Positions 18,401 through 26,529 of a stretch of 64,000 nt of DNA are shown here, piece by piece; positions within the stretch are counted from its first letter, which is position 1; each line of letters starts with the position of its first letter. Below the pieces are notes generated by a model that was not told the origin of the DNA, searched no databases, and was given only the letters and a program-made list of their open reading frames with translations. Source of the stretch: Pseudomonas sp. NC02 (GTDB taxonomy: Bacteria; Pseudomonadota; Gammaproteobacteria; Pseudomonadales; Pseudomonadaceae); the NCBI RefSeq assembly GCF_002874965.1, contig NZ_CP025624.1, positions 3,410,001 to 3,474,000 on the forward strand. Reading direction: 5' to 3'. The translations under genes and the position numbers were made by a program.

Positions 18401-18544
18401 GCTGCGGGACGGCATGACATGGGCCTGGTGATCTTCGCCGGGTTGTCGATCGGTACCGTGCTGACACTGTTCATGGTGCCGGCGATGTATATGTTTATTG
18501 GTTCAACGCACCATCAGGAGACGGAACAGCCGGTCCCCGTGTAG
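15497..18544 (+). CDS. RND multidrug efflux permease (HAE1, MexI-like clade)
   Basis: 1015 aa, the usual size of AcrB-type pumps, with two six-TM bundles and two large periplasmic loops. The first TM is at residues about 12-30. The TM4 proton-relay pair is in LVVDDAIIVVENV, and the TM10 Lys is in GLITKHGILIVQFANEL. The start MKLTDTFIQRPVWAIVVSLFI and overall pattern look closer to MexI/MdtB-like pumps than to MexB. It uses proton motive force to export amphiphilic compounds. It ends 36 bp before the convergent GH13 gene, with a REP-like hairpin overlapping the stop. Confidence 0.95.
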   Translation: MKLTDTFIQRPVWAIVVSLFILILGLRSIFELPVNQWPRTENTVVTITTAYYGADASTVAGFITQPLESAIAQAQGIDYLSSTSITGVSTITATLRLNYDASKALTEINTQVNSVKNQLPAQSQEPVLTVAVGQTTDAMYLGFYSDTLPTNNITDYLVRVVKPKLDSIQGVQTAEILGGRQFALRAWMDPNKLAAHNVTAQDVSTALANNNYLSAVGSTRGQTVTVDLTAGTDLHTVDEFKRLVVKQKGDALVYLEDVATVTLGAESYDSSVAFSGKRSVFIGIKTAPTANILTVADSVREAFPELQSQLPTGVRGEIVYDSTEFINTSIYEVVKTLVEAMIIVSVVIYLFLGSFRAVIVPLVAIPLSLVGTFFIMYLLGYSINLLTLLALVLAIGLVVDDAIIVVENVDRHIKEEGKGVLEAALVAARELGGPIIAMTVVLIAAYVPIGLRSGLTGALFKEFCFSLAGAVTVSAVVALTLSPMMTSRLFKSGQEEGRFARKLDQYFDWLRGRYHRVLSGGLNVWPVLVTFGFVLFLLVAASGMTAKSELSPTEDQGLVFMQIKGPPTASPQQMERIADQAFQIANKEPEYAQMFQLTGLPILNQGLGGVLLKNWGDRSRSQAQLILELQQKWNQVPGATIAAFPLPSLPGAQGLPVQFVITTTDSVENLNEVAQAVVAEAQKQQLFYFSDMDLKLDKPQAKLVVDREKIAALGMTQADVGAALSAALGGNYVNYFSTAGRSYKVIPQVLQVDRLNPDQILDYYIRTPSGSMIQARTVAHIETSTQPESINHFQQLNSATLSGVSGVAQGELLAKLNTILTNIAPSGYTSDFSGESRQFMQESGGFFGLLMFSILIVYLALAFQFESFRDPVVILFSVPPALFGALAFITMGFASINVYTQVGLVTLLGLITKHGILIVQFANELQRAGHSKREAIEEAAGVRLRPILMTTAAMVLGVVPLVWASGAGAAGRHDMGLVIFAGLSIGTVLTLFMVPAMYMFIGSTHHQETEQPVPV

Positions 18545-18564
18545 GAGCGAGCTTGCTCGCTCCT
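18543..18564. terminator. REP-like palindrome between convergent genes
   Basis: AGGAGCGAGC-TT-GCTCGCTCCT is a perfect 10-bp stem that begins at the stop codon of the RND gene and lies before the convergent stop at 18581. It matches the core of the common Pseudomonas REP (GGAGCGAGCTTGCTCGCTCC). It may serve as a bidirectional terminator; there is no T-tract, so rho-independent strength is uncertain. Confidence 0.7.
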
Positions 18565-18580
18565 GCAGTGGATCAGTGGG

Positions 18581-20632
18581 TCAGATCACTACCCGCAGCG
18601 CCAAGCCTTCATACGCATCCAGGGTGATGGTGAAATCACCCTCGGGTGTCAGATCGCCCTCCACCCGCTCATTGATGATGTCCACCACCGGCCCGGGCGC
18701 AATATCGGGCAGGTGCAGGGTTTCAGTAATCGGCGTCGAGCCGAAGTTCAGCGCCGTGATCTGGGTACCTTTGCCCGCCGGCAGCTCGTGCACCATGATC
18801 AACAGCCCCGGGTGCTGCACATCCGGCACCAGGATCTGGCGGCTGGCGGCGATGTCGTAGGCTCGGCGCACCGCGAGGATTCTTTGCAGTTGCGAGGCAA
18901 ACGAATCCGGGTCGGCCAACTGGCTGATCAGGCTGCCATACAAGGTTTTCGGGCGTGGCATCTGCCCGGCGGATTGCTCCGCATCCGGATTCAGGTCCAC
19001 CAGGTCATAGGCGCCGCGATGGATCCAGCGTGTGTCGCCATCCAGCATCAAGTGGGCCACCTCCTGCGCCGGCAACGGCAATGCGCCCACCAGGTCCCAG
19101 CCGGACAGTGCAAACACCCCCGGTTGCATCGCGTTGTACATCACCAGCAGCAGGTGAATCTGGCGGATCTGCTGGATATCCGCCGGGGTAATCGCCTCAA
19201 GGTCGCGAATACCCAGCGCCGCCGTGATGATGCTGGCGGTGGTGCAGGACACGCCATTGGTCACGAACTTCAGGTTATACGGCGCGTGTTCGCCAGCCAG
19301 GCGTTCGTACATCTGCTCACGGATATGCTCGCGCAGGATGCCGCCGGGAAAGGTCTGCCCCTGATAGAGGTAGGTGTCATGGGCGTGCAACGTCCAGAAG
19401 TGCACCAGTTCCAGGGTCAGCTCGTCATGGTTCTGCAAGGCGTGGATCAGCGAGCCGGGGTCGATGCCCAGGGTGTGCATCTCCCGCAGCATCAGGCGCA
19501 GGAACTCGGTGTCGCCCATCAATAACGCGTGCTGGTAAGCCGGGCGCGTGATGAAGTCGTAGGACAGGTCGGCGCCGCCGTGGGACATGGCGGCGATGTC
19601 GTCCACCGTCAGGTTCAGTTCCTGGAAGCTGAAACCGCCCGCCTTGCGAATCGCGCCGCCCAGGATCTGGTTGCCGGTGATGGACAGCGGATGGCTTTCA
19701 GACCAGGCGTTACCTTCCAGTTTTCGTTCCACGCCAAGGAAACCGTTGGCGTCCAGGCGCAGGATTTTCGCCCCCATTACGTCGATGGCGTGCAGGGCGT
19801 CGCCGATGATCATCTGCTGCGCGGCGAAGGTCGGGTCCAGCCAGTTCAGCGATGGTTGCCCTTCCTTGAAGTAATGCAGGTACACCCAGCGGCGGGGCTT
19901 GCCGTCCACGCCGATGACCACATCAGTCGCGCTCCAGTCGGTTTCCTTGACCCCGGGTTCGAAGAAGATCACCCGTTGCAACTGGCCGACGATGTAGTGC
20001 TTGTCCCTGAGCACGTCGACCTGCTGCGGGCTGAGGTTCTGCGCATCGCGGCCCTCGCTGATATCGGGCAGCAGCGGCCAGTCTTCTTCGCGGATCTCCA
20101 CCATGTGGTAGAGCCCGGGATAGTCCTCGTAGGCCATCTCGGCCAGGCGGAAGTCCGCGCCCTTGCCGGTGTGGGACGGAATCACATCGTCAATGATCAC
20201 CGCGTTGTGCGCGGCGGCCATGCGGGCCAGCGCCTGAAGCTGGGCTTCGGTGCCCAGTTGCGGGTCGATGTCGAAGCTGATGCGGTCAAAATTGCCGTCA
20301 ATGGTGGGGGTGTGCTCGGTGCCGGATAGACCGCCCGAGCGTTTCAGCGGGCCGTTATGGATGCCCTGTATGCCGATTTTCGACAGCGCGTGCCACAAGG
20401 TTTCATCGCCCAGGGCCTCCAGTACGCTGCCGTTCTCGCGGGTGACGATGGACGCCGGATAGGCCGTGAACCACACCGATGCCAGGGCCGAAGCATCACG
20501 GGGCCGGGTATGCGCATACGGCTGTTGCCACAACCGGCCTTGCCCCGAATAAAGCCTGGCGCGTTGCTTGGCGGCATGCAGCATCGATTGTTCCACCAGC
20601 CAGGCCACATGTTTCTTATCGGCGTCCGTCAT
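18581..20632 (-). CDS. GH13 trehalose synthase-like enzyme (maltose glucosyltransferase type)
   Basis: 683 aa, close to the length I recall for Pseudomonas TreS of the GH13_33 type. GH13 catalytic regions are visible: region [11 protein letters not shown] with the nucleophile Asp (about residue 305), [12 protein letters not shown] with the acid/base Glu, and [10 protein letters not shown] with the third acidic residue. The N-terminal block ([25 protein letters not shown]) is characteristic of this group rather than of amylases. The probable reaction is interconversion of maltose and trehalose in the cytoplasm. It lies 122 bp downstream of the arabinose SDR on the same strand, so it could be co-transcribed with it. 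No treZ, treY, malQ or glg genes are near. Symbol withheld because activity is inferred. Confidence 0.8.
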   Translation of the reverse strand: MTDADKKHVAWLVEQSMLHAAKQRARLYSGQGRLWQQPYAHTRPRDASALASVWFTAYPASIVTRENGSVLEALGDETLWHALSKIGIQGIHNGPLKRSGGLSGTEHTPTIDGNFDRISFDIDPQLGTEAQLQALARMAAAHNAVIIDDVIPSHTGKGADFRLAEMAYEDYPGLYHMVEIREEDWPLLPDISEGRDAQNLSPQQVDVLRDKHYIVGQLQRVIFFEPGVKETDWSATDVVIGVDGKPRRWVYLHYFKEGQPSLNWLDPTFAAQQMIIGDALHAIDVMGAKILRLDANGFLGVERKLEGNAWSESHPLSITGNQILGGAIRKAGGFSFQELNLTVDDIAAMSHGGADLSYDFITRPAYQHALLMGDTEFLRLMLREMHTLGIDPGSLIHALQNHDELTLELVHFWTLHAHDTYLYQGQTFPGGILREHIREQMYERLAGEHAPYNLKFVTNGVSCTTASIITAALGIRDLEAITPADIQQIRQIHLLLVMYNAMQPGVFALSGWDLVGALPLPAQEVAHLMLDGDTRWIHRGAYDLVDLNPDAEQSAGQMPRPKTLYGSLISQLADPDSFASQLQRILAVRRAYDIAASRQILVPDVQHPGLLIMVHELPAGKGTQITALNFGSTPITETLHLPDIAPGPVVDIINERVEGDLTPEGDFTITLDAYEGLALRVVI

Positions 20633-20754
20633 AAATCAATCACCTGCACCCATGAAGTAGTCGGTTGCGGTGGCTGCATATGAACCACCGTTCGTTACTG
20701 TATGAGGCCCCGGGCGGCGATTCGTTGCATCCGGGATGGCGACCCTTCCCCGGC

Positions 20755-21537
20755 CTAGACCCAGCCGCCGTCCACAATGAAGTTCTGTGCGGTACACATC
20801 GCCGATACATCAGAGGCCAGGAACAGCGCCATATTGGCGATATGTTCCGGCTCCACACTGCCCGGCAGGCACTGGCTGCGGGCGATCAACTCCCGGGCCG
20901 CGTCATCCACCCACATCGCCAGTTGTTTCTCGGTCATCACCCAGCCCGGCACCAGCGTATTGACCCTGATACGGCTGGGCCCAAGCTCCCGCGCCAGGGC
21001 CCGGGTCATGCCGTGGGCGGCGGCTTTGCTGGCGGCATATACCGGGTAGCCGCTGGAAGCCATCATCCAGCCGATGGAACCCAGGTTGATGATCGACCCG
21101 CCGCCTGCGGCCTTCATCATCGGCACCACGGCCCGGGCCGCGAAAAACCCGTGCTTCAGGTTGACCGAAATCAGTTGGTCGAACCGCTCCGAGTCGATTT
21201 CATCCAGGGTGTGCCGAACGTCGTTGGCGGCATTGTTCACCAGCACGTCGATCGGTCCAAGGCTCTGCGCCAGGCACGCTATCGCGGCCTTGTACGCGAT
21301 CTCGTCGGTGATATCGCAATGGGCGAATTCGACGGCATGGCCCTCGGCCGACAATATCGCCGCCAATCGGTCGCCCTGCCCTTGCGCCCGGTCCACGAAG
21401 GCTACCTTGGCCCCCTGGCGTGCGAAGGCACGCACCATGGCCTCGCCTATCCCGGAAGCACCGCCGGAGATCAGCACGGTTTTATCCCGCAGGTCCGGGT
21501 ACATCGCCTGCGCGCCGGGCTGTTTTTCAGTGTTCAT
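20755..21537 (-). CDS. SDR sugar dehydrogenase, probable L-arabinose 1-dehydrogenase
   Basis: 260 aa, a classical SDR: GGASGIGEA cofactor motif (about residues 25-33), NNAA (about 105), Ser in LGSIGW, YAASK as Tyr-x3-Lys, and a C-terminal NFIVDGGWV typical of sugar and glucose dehydrogenases. It is transcribed divergently from a mutarotase gene, and a GntR-type operator repeated in the main arabinose operon lies between them. It therefore fits the first oxidation of L-arabinose (or D-galactose) to the aldonolactone, in place of the Gfo/Idh-type enzyme of other bacteria. The role is inferred from context, the fold from sequence. Confidence 0.8.
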   Translation of the reverse strand: MNTEKQPGAQAMYPDLRDKTVLISGGASGIGEAMVRAFARQGAKVAFVDRAQGQGDRLAAILSAEGHAVEFAHCDITDEIAYKAAIACLAQSLGPIDVLVNNAANDVRHTLDEIDSERFDQLISVNLKHGFFAARAVVPMMKAAGGGSIINLGSIGWMMASSGYPVYAASKAAAHGMTRALARELGPSRIRVNTLVPGWVMTEKQLAMWVDDAARELIARSQCLPGSVEPEHIANMALFLASDVSAMCTAQNFIVDGGWV

Positions 21538-21620
21538 GGGGCAGTCACTCCGCTGTATTTAGTCTTATTTTATATTGCATGTTTTGCGATATTGGCTATA
21601 AATCAGCCCTGCAGCCGAAT

Positions 21621-21645
21621 AAATAGTAGAACTATTTAATCAACA
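21621..21645 (+). promoter_or_regulatory. GntR/FadR-type operator, copy 1
   Basis: AAATAGT-AGA-ACTATTT is a perfect 7-bp palindrome (21621-21637) with a GT-N3-AC core, followed by AATCAACAACA. The stretch ACTATTTAATCAACAACA also occurs before the IlvD-family gene at 28966-28983. It lies in the 128-bp region between the divergent SDR and mutarotase genes. It most likely binds the FCD-GntR regulator encoded at 30852. Confidence 0.8.
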
Positions 21646-21665
21646 ACAATAAAGGTAGCTCAGTC

Positions 21666-22814
21666 ATGCGGCAATCCCGATTCCTGCTTACCGGCCTTGG
21701 CCTCTCCCTGGCGGTGGCCAGCCTGGGCGCTCAGGCGGCTGGCTTGTCCAGCGAACACAAACCCTTCGGCAAAACCAATGACGGCACCGCCGTCGAGCAG
21801 TATGTATTGCGTAACAGCCATGGCGTACAAGCCACGGTCATCACCTATGGCGCGGTCTTGCAGTCGCTGAAAGTACCCGACAAACACGGCCAGTTCGCCG
21901 ACGTGGTGCTGGGGTTCGATGACGTCCAGGGCTACCAGGCCGGTACCGCGTTCTTCGGCGCGACCATCGGCCGTTTTGGCAACCGCCTGGACAAGGGCAG
22001 CTTTGAACTGGACGGCAAACGCTATCAAGTGCCCCTCAACGACGGGCCGAACTCGCTGCACGGCGGCCCGCAAGGTTTCGACAAGCATGTGTGGAAAGCC
22101 CAGCCGGTCAAGCAGGACGATTCGGTGGGCGTGACCCTGAGCTACCTGTCCAAGGACGGCGAGATGGGTTTCCCCGGCAACCTGAAAGTCGATGTCACCT
22201 ATAGCCTCAACGACAAGAACGAACTGCACATCGACTACAAGGCCACCACCGACAAACCCACGGTGCTCAACCTCACCAACCACAGTTACTTCAACCTCGC
22301 CGGCGCCGGCAGCGGTGATGTGCTCAAGCAGGTCGCCACCCTGCATGCCAGCCATTACACCCCGGTCAACAGCACCCTGATTCCCACCGGCGAACTGGCC
22401 CCGGTCGCCGGCACGCCGATGGACTTTCTCAAGCCCACTGCCATCGGCCAGCACATCAAGGACGATCATCCCCAGCTGAAATTCGCCGAACCTAAACAAG
22501 GTGGCTTTGACTTCAACTGGGTGCTGGATGCCAAGGGTGATATCGGCAAACTGGCCGCCGACGTTCGTGACCCGCAGTCCGGTCGCCGCTTGCAACTGTA
22601 TACCAGCGAGCCTGGCGTGCAGTTCTATACCGGCAACTTCCTCGACGGGACGATCAAGGGCAAGGGTGGCAAGCCTTACGCCCACTGGAGTGCGTTCACC
22701 CTGGAAACCCAGCATTTTCCCGACGGCCCCAACCAGCCGAGCTTCCCCTCTACCCGTCTCGATCCTGGCCAGACCTACACGCAGAATACCGTGCTGAAAT
22801 TCTCTGCTGACTAA
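21666..22814 (+). CDS. galM: Aldose 1-epimerase (mutarotase), exported
   Basis: 382 aa with a signal peptide (MRQSRFLLTGLGLSLAVASLGAQA), so it is periplasmic. The GalM fold is shown by NSHGVQATVITYGAVLQSLKVPD and GATIGRFGNRL. Active-site blocks are NSLHGGPQGFDKHVW, LTNHSYFNLAG (His) and TLETQHFPDGPNQPSFPSTRL (C-terminal catalytic Glu). It interconverts anomers of aldoses, speeding supply of the anomer used by the dehydrogenase. It is transcribed divergently from the SDR gene under the shared GntR-type operator, which ties it to arabinose catabolism. It ends next to a REPIN separating it from the convergent araF gene. Confidence 0.93.
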   Translation: MRQSRFLLTGLGLSLAVASLGAQAAGLSSEHKPFGKTNDGTAVEQYVLRNSHGVQATVITYGAVLQSLKVPDKHGQFADVVLGFDDVQGYQAGTAFFGATIGRFGNRLDKGSFELDGKRYQVPLNDGPNSLHGGPQGFDKHVWKAQPVKQDDSVGVTLSYLSKDGEMGFPGNLKVDVTYSLNDKNELHIDYKATTDKPTVLNLTNHSYFNLAGAGSGDVLKQVATLHASHYTPVNSTLIPTGELAPVAGTPMDFLKPTAIGQHIKDDHPQLKFAEPKQGGFDFNWVLDAKGDIGKLAADVRDPQSGRRLQLYTSEPGVQFYTGNFLDGTIKGKGGKPYAHWSAFTLETQHFPDGPNQPSFPSTRLDPGQTYTQNTVLKFSAD

Positions 22815-22816
22815 AC

Positions 22817-22929
22817 CTGTGGGAGCTGTCGAGCTTTGGCGAGGCTGCGATGACGTCGGCACTATCAATATCCAAGGTACCTGACCCACCGCTATCACAG
22901 CCTCCGCTGAAGCTCGACAGCTCCCACAG
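22817..22929. repeat. REPIN-like inverted pair between convergent genes
   Basis: CTGTGGGAGCTGTCGAGCTT (22817-22836) is followed 73 bp later by its exact reverse complement (22910-22929). Inner sequences (GGCGAGGCTGCGAT and ATCACAGCCTCCGC) extend the pairing imperfectly. This is the layout of a Pseudomonas REPIN: two REPs in opposite orientation. It fills the gap between galM and araF stops and could act as a bidirectional terminator. Confidence 0.85.
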
Positions 22930-22969
22930 TACCGGCGTTAGCAGGGCTGCCGGGAAACGTCAGCGGCCA

Positions 22970-23974
22970 TCAGTTCCACAAACCGATCTTTTCCAGCTCC
23001 TGTTTGAAGTTCTCGCGGGTGATCAGCGTCACCTCATCCATCGCCGTGTACTTCGGCGGCTCCTTACCCGTAGTGACCCACTCGAACATCATGCTCGCGG
23101 TGTTGTAGCCCTCGATGTGCGGGCTGGGCAGCATCGAGCCGAAGAAGCCGCTGTTGGCTTTCTTCAATTCGCCAATGGCATCGGTGCCGTTGATGCCGAT
23201 GCCGATGACATTCGCCGCCGCAAACCCGGCGCTTTCGGTGGCGCGCACGCCGCCAAGCACGGTGTTGTCATTCATGCCGCCGATGATCAGGTTTTTCGCG
23301 CCGCCGGGCAGCTTGACCAGCGCCGAGTTGGTGGCGTCCATGCTGCCGGGGACGTCGAGGGTCTTGAGGGCTGCGTACAGGATGTGGTCATCCGGAATAC
23401 CCGCAGCCTTCAGGGATTTGACCGAGCCATCAGTGCGCTTTTTACCGGTATCGAGTTCGTTGTAGGTGTTGATCACCGCATAGGTGTCCTTCCAGTCCCA
23501 GCCACGTTTTTTCGCTTCAGTGGCCATGGCACTGCCCTGCTTCTCGCCCACTTCAAACGCGGCCATGCCCAGGTAAGGCACGTCTTCCATGAAGTTGCCC
23601 TTGGCGTCCACAAAACGGTCATCCACGGCGATCACTTTCAAGCCGTTGGCTTTGGCCTTGGCCATGATCGCCGGGCCGAGGGACACGTCCGGCGGGCAAA
23701 TCACAAAACCCTTGGCACCGTTGGCCGCCAGGCTGTCGATAGCCGAGAGGGTTTTCTCGCCGTCGGGCACGGCGATCTTGATCACCTCGAAGCCCTTGTC
23801 CTTGCCGGCCTTTTCGGCGAAGGCCCATTCGGTCTGGAACCAGGGCTCTTCCGCCTGCTTGACCAGAAAGCCGATCTTCACCGGCTCGGCCGCCAGCAAC
23901 AGGCTGCTCAGGCCGACGGCGGACACCGCCACAGCGGCGCAGCACAGGGAACGGATACCACGACGACGATTCAT
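22970..23974 (-). CDS. araF: L-arabinose-binding periplasmic protein AraF (orphan)
   Basis: 334 aa, signal peptide about residues 1-29. The mature start KIGFLVKQAEEPWFQTEWAF and the blocks GFEVIKIAVPDGEKTLSAIDSLA, KVIAVDDRFVDAKG, NELDTGKKRT and IIGGMNDNTVLGGVRATE closely follow, as I recall it, E. coli AraF, so arabinose binding is likely. Normally AraF feeds AraG and AraH, but no araG or araH gene is present here: upstream is the lactonase gene and downstream a convergent mutarotase. It is the last gene of a five-gene operon that also encodes an MFS carrier. Either it pairs with a permease encoded elsewhere, or the ABC genes were lost after the MFS carrier was gained. Confidence 0.92.
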   Translation of the reverse strand: MNRRRGIRSLCCAAVAVSAVGLSSLLLAAEPVKIGFLVKQAEEPWFQTEWAFAEKAGKDKGFEVIKIAVPDGEKTLSAIDSLAANGAKGFVICPPDVSLGPAIMAKAKANGLKVIAVDDRFVDAKGNFMEDVPYLGMAAFEVGEKQGSAMATEAKKRGWDWKDTYAVINTYNELDTGKKRTDGSVKSLKAAGIPDDHILYAALKTLDVPGSMDATNSALVKLPGGAKNLIIGGMNDNTVLGGVRATESAGFAAANVIGIGINGTDAIGELKKANSGFFGSMLPSPHIEGYNTASMMFEWVTTGKEPPKYTAMDEVTLITRENFKQELEKIGLWN

Positions 23975-24022
23975 AGGGTGACTCCTTGTTGTTGTTTTTG
24001 AGTGCGTTAAACAGCCTGTTGG

Positions 24023-24898
24023 TTATCCTGCAAAGCGGTGGCAGGTTTTCCCCGGCACATCGACCTCAATGGCCAGCACCGCACCGTCCAGCGGGTGATC
24101 CAGCGGGCTGGCGGCACTGGTGATGTACAAGGTCTTGAGGTCGGGGCCTGCGAACACGCAACTGGTGGGACGGCTGACCGGCAATTCGATGACCCGGTCA
24201 ACTTCACCGTCCGGCGTCAGCCGCAGCAGGCAGCTGCCGTCCCAGCGGGCGTTCCAGATATAGCCTTCGGCGTCCATGGCCGAGCCGTCCGGGCCACCCC
24301 GGGAGTGAGGCCCGAACCAGACTTGCGCAGGTGCGAGCTGGCCCTGTTCATTAATCGGATATTGATAGAGCGTGCCGTCCAGGCTGTCGCCGAAATGCAC
24401 GTGGGTGGCGGCGTCGTTCCAGAGCAAGGTGTTGGGAATGCCCAAGCCTTGCAGCAACGGCGTGACCTGCCCGTCGGTATCGACCCGGAACAGGCCGCCG
24501 GAACGTCGCAGCACCGGCAAGTCTTCACCGTGCTCGCCGATGTTGTTCTGCATGGTGCCCAGCCACAGCCGGCCCTGGGCGTCGCAGCGGGCTTCGTTGG
24601 CACGGTTGCCCGCTTGCGGATCGGCGACGCAAAGCAAGGTCAGGCGCGGATCGCTCGGCGTCGAATCGAGGTCGAGACGATACACGCCGCTGCTCAGGGT
24701 CACCAGTGCATCGCCGCTGGCGCACGGAATAAACGCCGAGACCGGCTCAGGCAATTGCCAGGTGTGCAATTGCCCGCCCTGCAGGCGCAAGGCCTGCTGG
24801 CCGATGATGTCCACCCAATACAAGGCCTGGCCCGGTACATCCCAGAACGGCCCTTCGCCCAGCCGAGCCCGGTGCGGTGTGACTGCGGTCCACGACAT
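24023..24898 (-). CDS. SMP-30/gluconolactonase-family sugar lactonase (arabinolactonase)
   Basis: 291 aa, a six-bladed beta-propeller of the SMP-30 family. Typical blocks are RARLGEGPFWDVPGQALYWVDI near the N-terminus (Glu metal ligand in GEGP), RANEARCDAQGRLWLGTM, LGIPNTLLWN (Asn ligand) and GPDGSAMDAEGYIWNARW (Asp ligand). The family hydrolyses aldonolactones using a divalent metal. It sits in the arabinose operon between the ALDH and araF genes, so L-arabino-1,4-lactone is the likely substrate. The gap to the upstream ALDH gene is 39 bp and to araF 48 bp. Confidence 0.92.
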   Translation of the reverse strand: MSWTAVTPHRARLGEGPFWDVPGQALYWVDIIGQQALRLQGGQLHTWQLPEPVSAFIPCASGDALVTLSSGVYRLDLDSTPSDPRLTLLCVADPQAGNRANEARCDAQGRLWLGTMQNNIGEHGEDLPVLRRSGGLFRVDTDGQVTPLLQGLGIPNTLLWNDAATHVHFGDSLDGTLYQYPINEQGQLAPAQVWFGPHSRGGPDGSAMDAEGYIWNARWDGSCLLRLTPDGEVDRVIELPVSRPTSCVFAGPDLKTLYITSAASPLDHPLDGAVLAIEVDVPGKTCHRFAG

Positions 24899-24937
24899 GA
24901 AACCTCCTGCTTTCTTGTTGTTTTCAGGTGGTACCGG

Positions 24938-26518
24938 TTACAGCGCGTCGCGCGACGGCTGCCCATCTACCAGACGCTGAATGCGCAACGGGTTGGCATT
25001 CTTCAGCGCGTCGGGGAGCAGGCTATCAGGGTAATTCTGAAAGCACACAGGTCGCAGGAAACGCTCGATCGCCAGGGTGCCCACGGAAGTGCCACGGGCA
25101 TCCGACGTTGCCGGATACGGCCCGCCGTGGACCATCGCGTCACACACCTCGACGCCCGTGGGGTAGCCGTTGAGCAGGATGCGGCCAACCTTTTGCTCCA
25201 GCAGCGGCGTCAACTCGCCGAACTGGGTGAAATCCGCCGGCTCGCCGATGATCGTCGCGGTCAATTGGCCGTGCAGGCCGTGCAACGCCGCAGCGAGTTG
25301 GGCCTGGTCGGCGACTTCCACGAACACCGTGGTGGGGCCGAACACTTCCTCCTGCAACACTTCATCGCCGTTGATCAGCAGGCTGGCGTCCGCTTTGAAT
25401 AGCTGTGGCTGCGCCTGATTGCCGGTTTGCGTCTGGCCCGCCAGGTGCTCGATGCGAGGATGGGCCAGCAGCGTGTGCAGGCCTTTGCCGTAGCTGTTCA
25501 AGGTGCCGGCATTGAGCATGGTTTGCGCGGGCTGGCCGCCGATCAGTTGGGCGACCTGTTGGGTGAAGCCTGTGAACGCTGGGGAGGCAATCCCGATCAC
25601 CAGGCCCGGGTTCGTGCAGAACTGGCCGCACCCCTGCACCACCGAGGCGACCAGGTCGCGGGCGATGGTGTCTGCCCGGGTTTGCAGGGCCTGGGGCAAG
25701 ACGATCACCGGGTTGATGCTGGACATCTCGGCGAACACCGGGATCGGTTGCGGGCGTGCCGCCGCCATATCGCACAACGCCCGGCCGCCCTTGAGCGAGC
25801 CGGTGAAACCCACGGCCTGGATCGCTGGGTGCTTGACCAGCGCTTCCCCCACACCGCCGCCGAAGATCATGTTGAACACGCCGCCGGGCATACCTGTGCG
25901 CTCGGCCGCCCGCATGATCGCATCGGCGACCCGCTCGGCGGTGGCCATGTGGCCGCTGTGGGCCTTGAACACCACCGGGCAACCGGCCGCCAGCGCGGCG
26001 GCGGTGTCGCCACCGGCAGTGGAAAAGGCCAGGGGGAAATTGCTCGCCCCAAACACCGCGACCGGCCCCAGGCCGATGCGGTATTGGCGCAGATCCGGGC
26101 GCGGCAAGGGCTGACGATCCGGCAGCGCCTGGTCGATCCGCGCGCCGTAGAAATCACCGCGCCGCAGTACCTTGGCGAACAACCGCATCTGGCCGCTGGT
26201 ACGACCGCGCTCACCCTGGATACGCCCGGCGGGCAATGCCGTTTCGCGGCAGACCAGGGCGACAAAGTCATCACCCAGGGCGTCCAGTTCATCGGCTATC
26301 GTCTCCAGGAACGACGCACGATGCTGCGCGCTCAGGCTGCGATAGGCCGGGTAAGCCTGAGCGGCGGCGTTCGCCGCGGCGTCGACCTCCTGCGCGGTGG
26401 CCTGGTAGAAATCAAAGGGCAATGCCTCGCCACTGGTGGCGTCGATGCTCTGCAGGGTGATGCTGCCGGCAGCGCTGCGCTGGCCGCCGATGTAGTTGTG
26501 GCCACAAATCCGGGTCAT
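24938..26518 (-). CDS. 2-oxoglutarate semialdehyde dehydrogenase (ALDH family)
   Basis: 526 aa from the ATG at 26518, chosen for AAGGAG eight bases upstream; this start lies just inside the preceding gene's stop. Aldehyde dehydrogenase hallmarks: VFGASNFPLAFS, VVFKAHSGHM (cofactor Lys), GFTGSLKGG, FAEMSSINPV (general-base Glu), QGCGQFCTNPG (catalytic Cys) and EEVFGPTTVF. This wording is typical of the KGSADH group that closes the oxidative pentose pathway, giving 2-oxoglutarate from its semialdehyde. Position next to AraD1 supports that role. Confidence 0.93.
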   Translation of the reverse strand: MTRICGHNYIGGQRSAAGSITLQSIDATSGEALPFDFYQATAQEVDAAANAAAQAYPAYRSLSAQHRASFLETIADELDALGDDFVALVCRETALPAGRIQGERGRTSGQMRLFAKVLRRGDFYGARIDQALPDRQPLPRPDLRQYRIGLGPVAVFGASNFPLAFSTAGGDTAAALAAGCPVVFKAHSGHMATAERVADAIMRAAERTGMPGGVFNMIFGGGVGEALVKHPAIQAVGFTGSLKGGRALCDMAAARPQPIPVFAEMSSINPVIVLPQALQTRADTIARDLVASVVQGCGQFCTNPGLVIGIASPAFTGFTQQVAQLIGGQPAQTMLNAGTLNSYGKGLHTLLAHPRIEHLAGQTQTGNQAQPQLFKADASLLINGDEVLQEEVFGPTTVFVEVADQAQLAAALHGLHGQLTATIIGEPADFTQFGELTPLLEQKVGRILLNGYPTGVEVCDAMVHGGPYPATSDARGTSVGTLAIERFLRPVCFQNYPDSLLPDALKNANPLRIQRLVDGQPSRDAL

Positions 26519-26529
26519 GCCTGTCTCCT

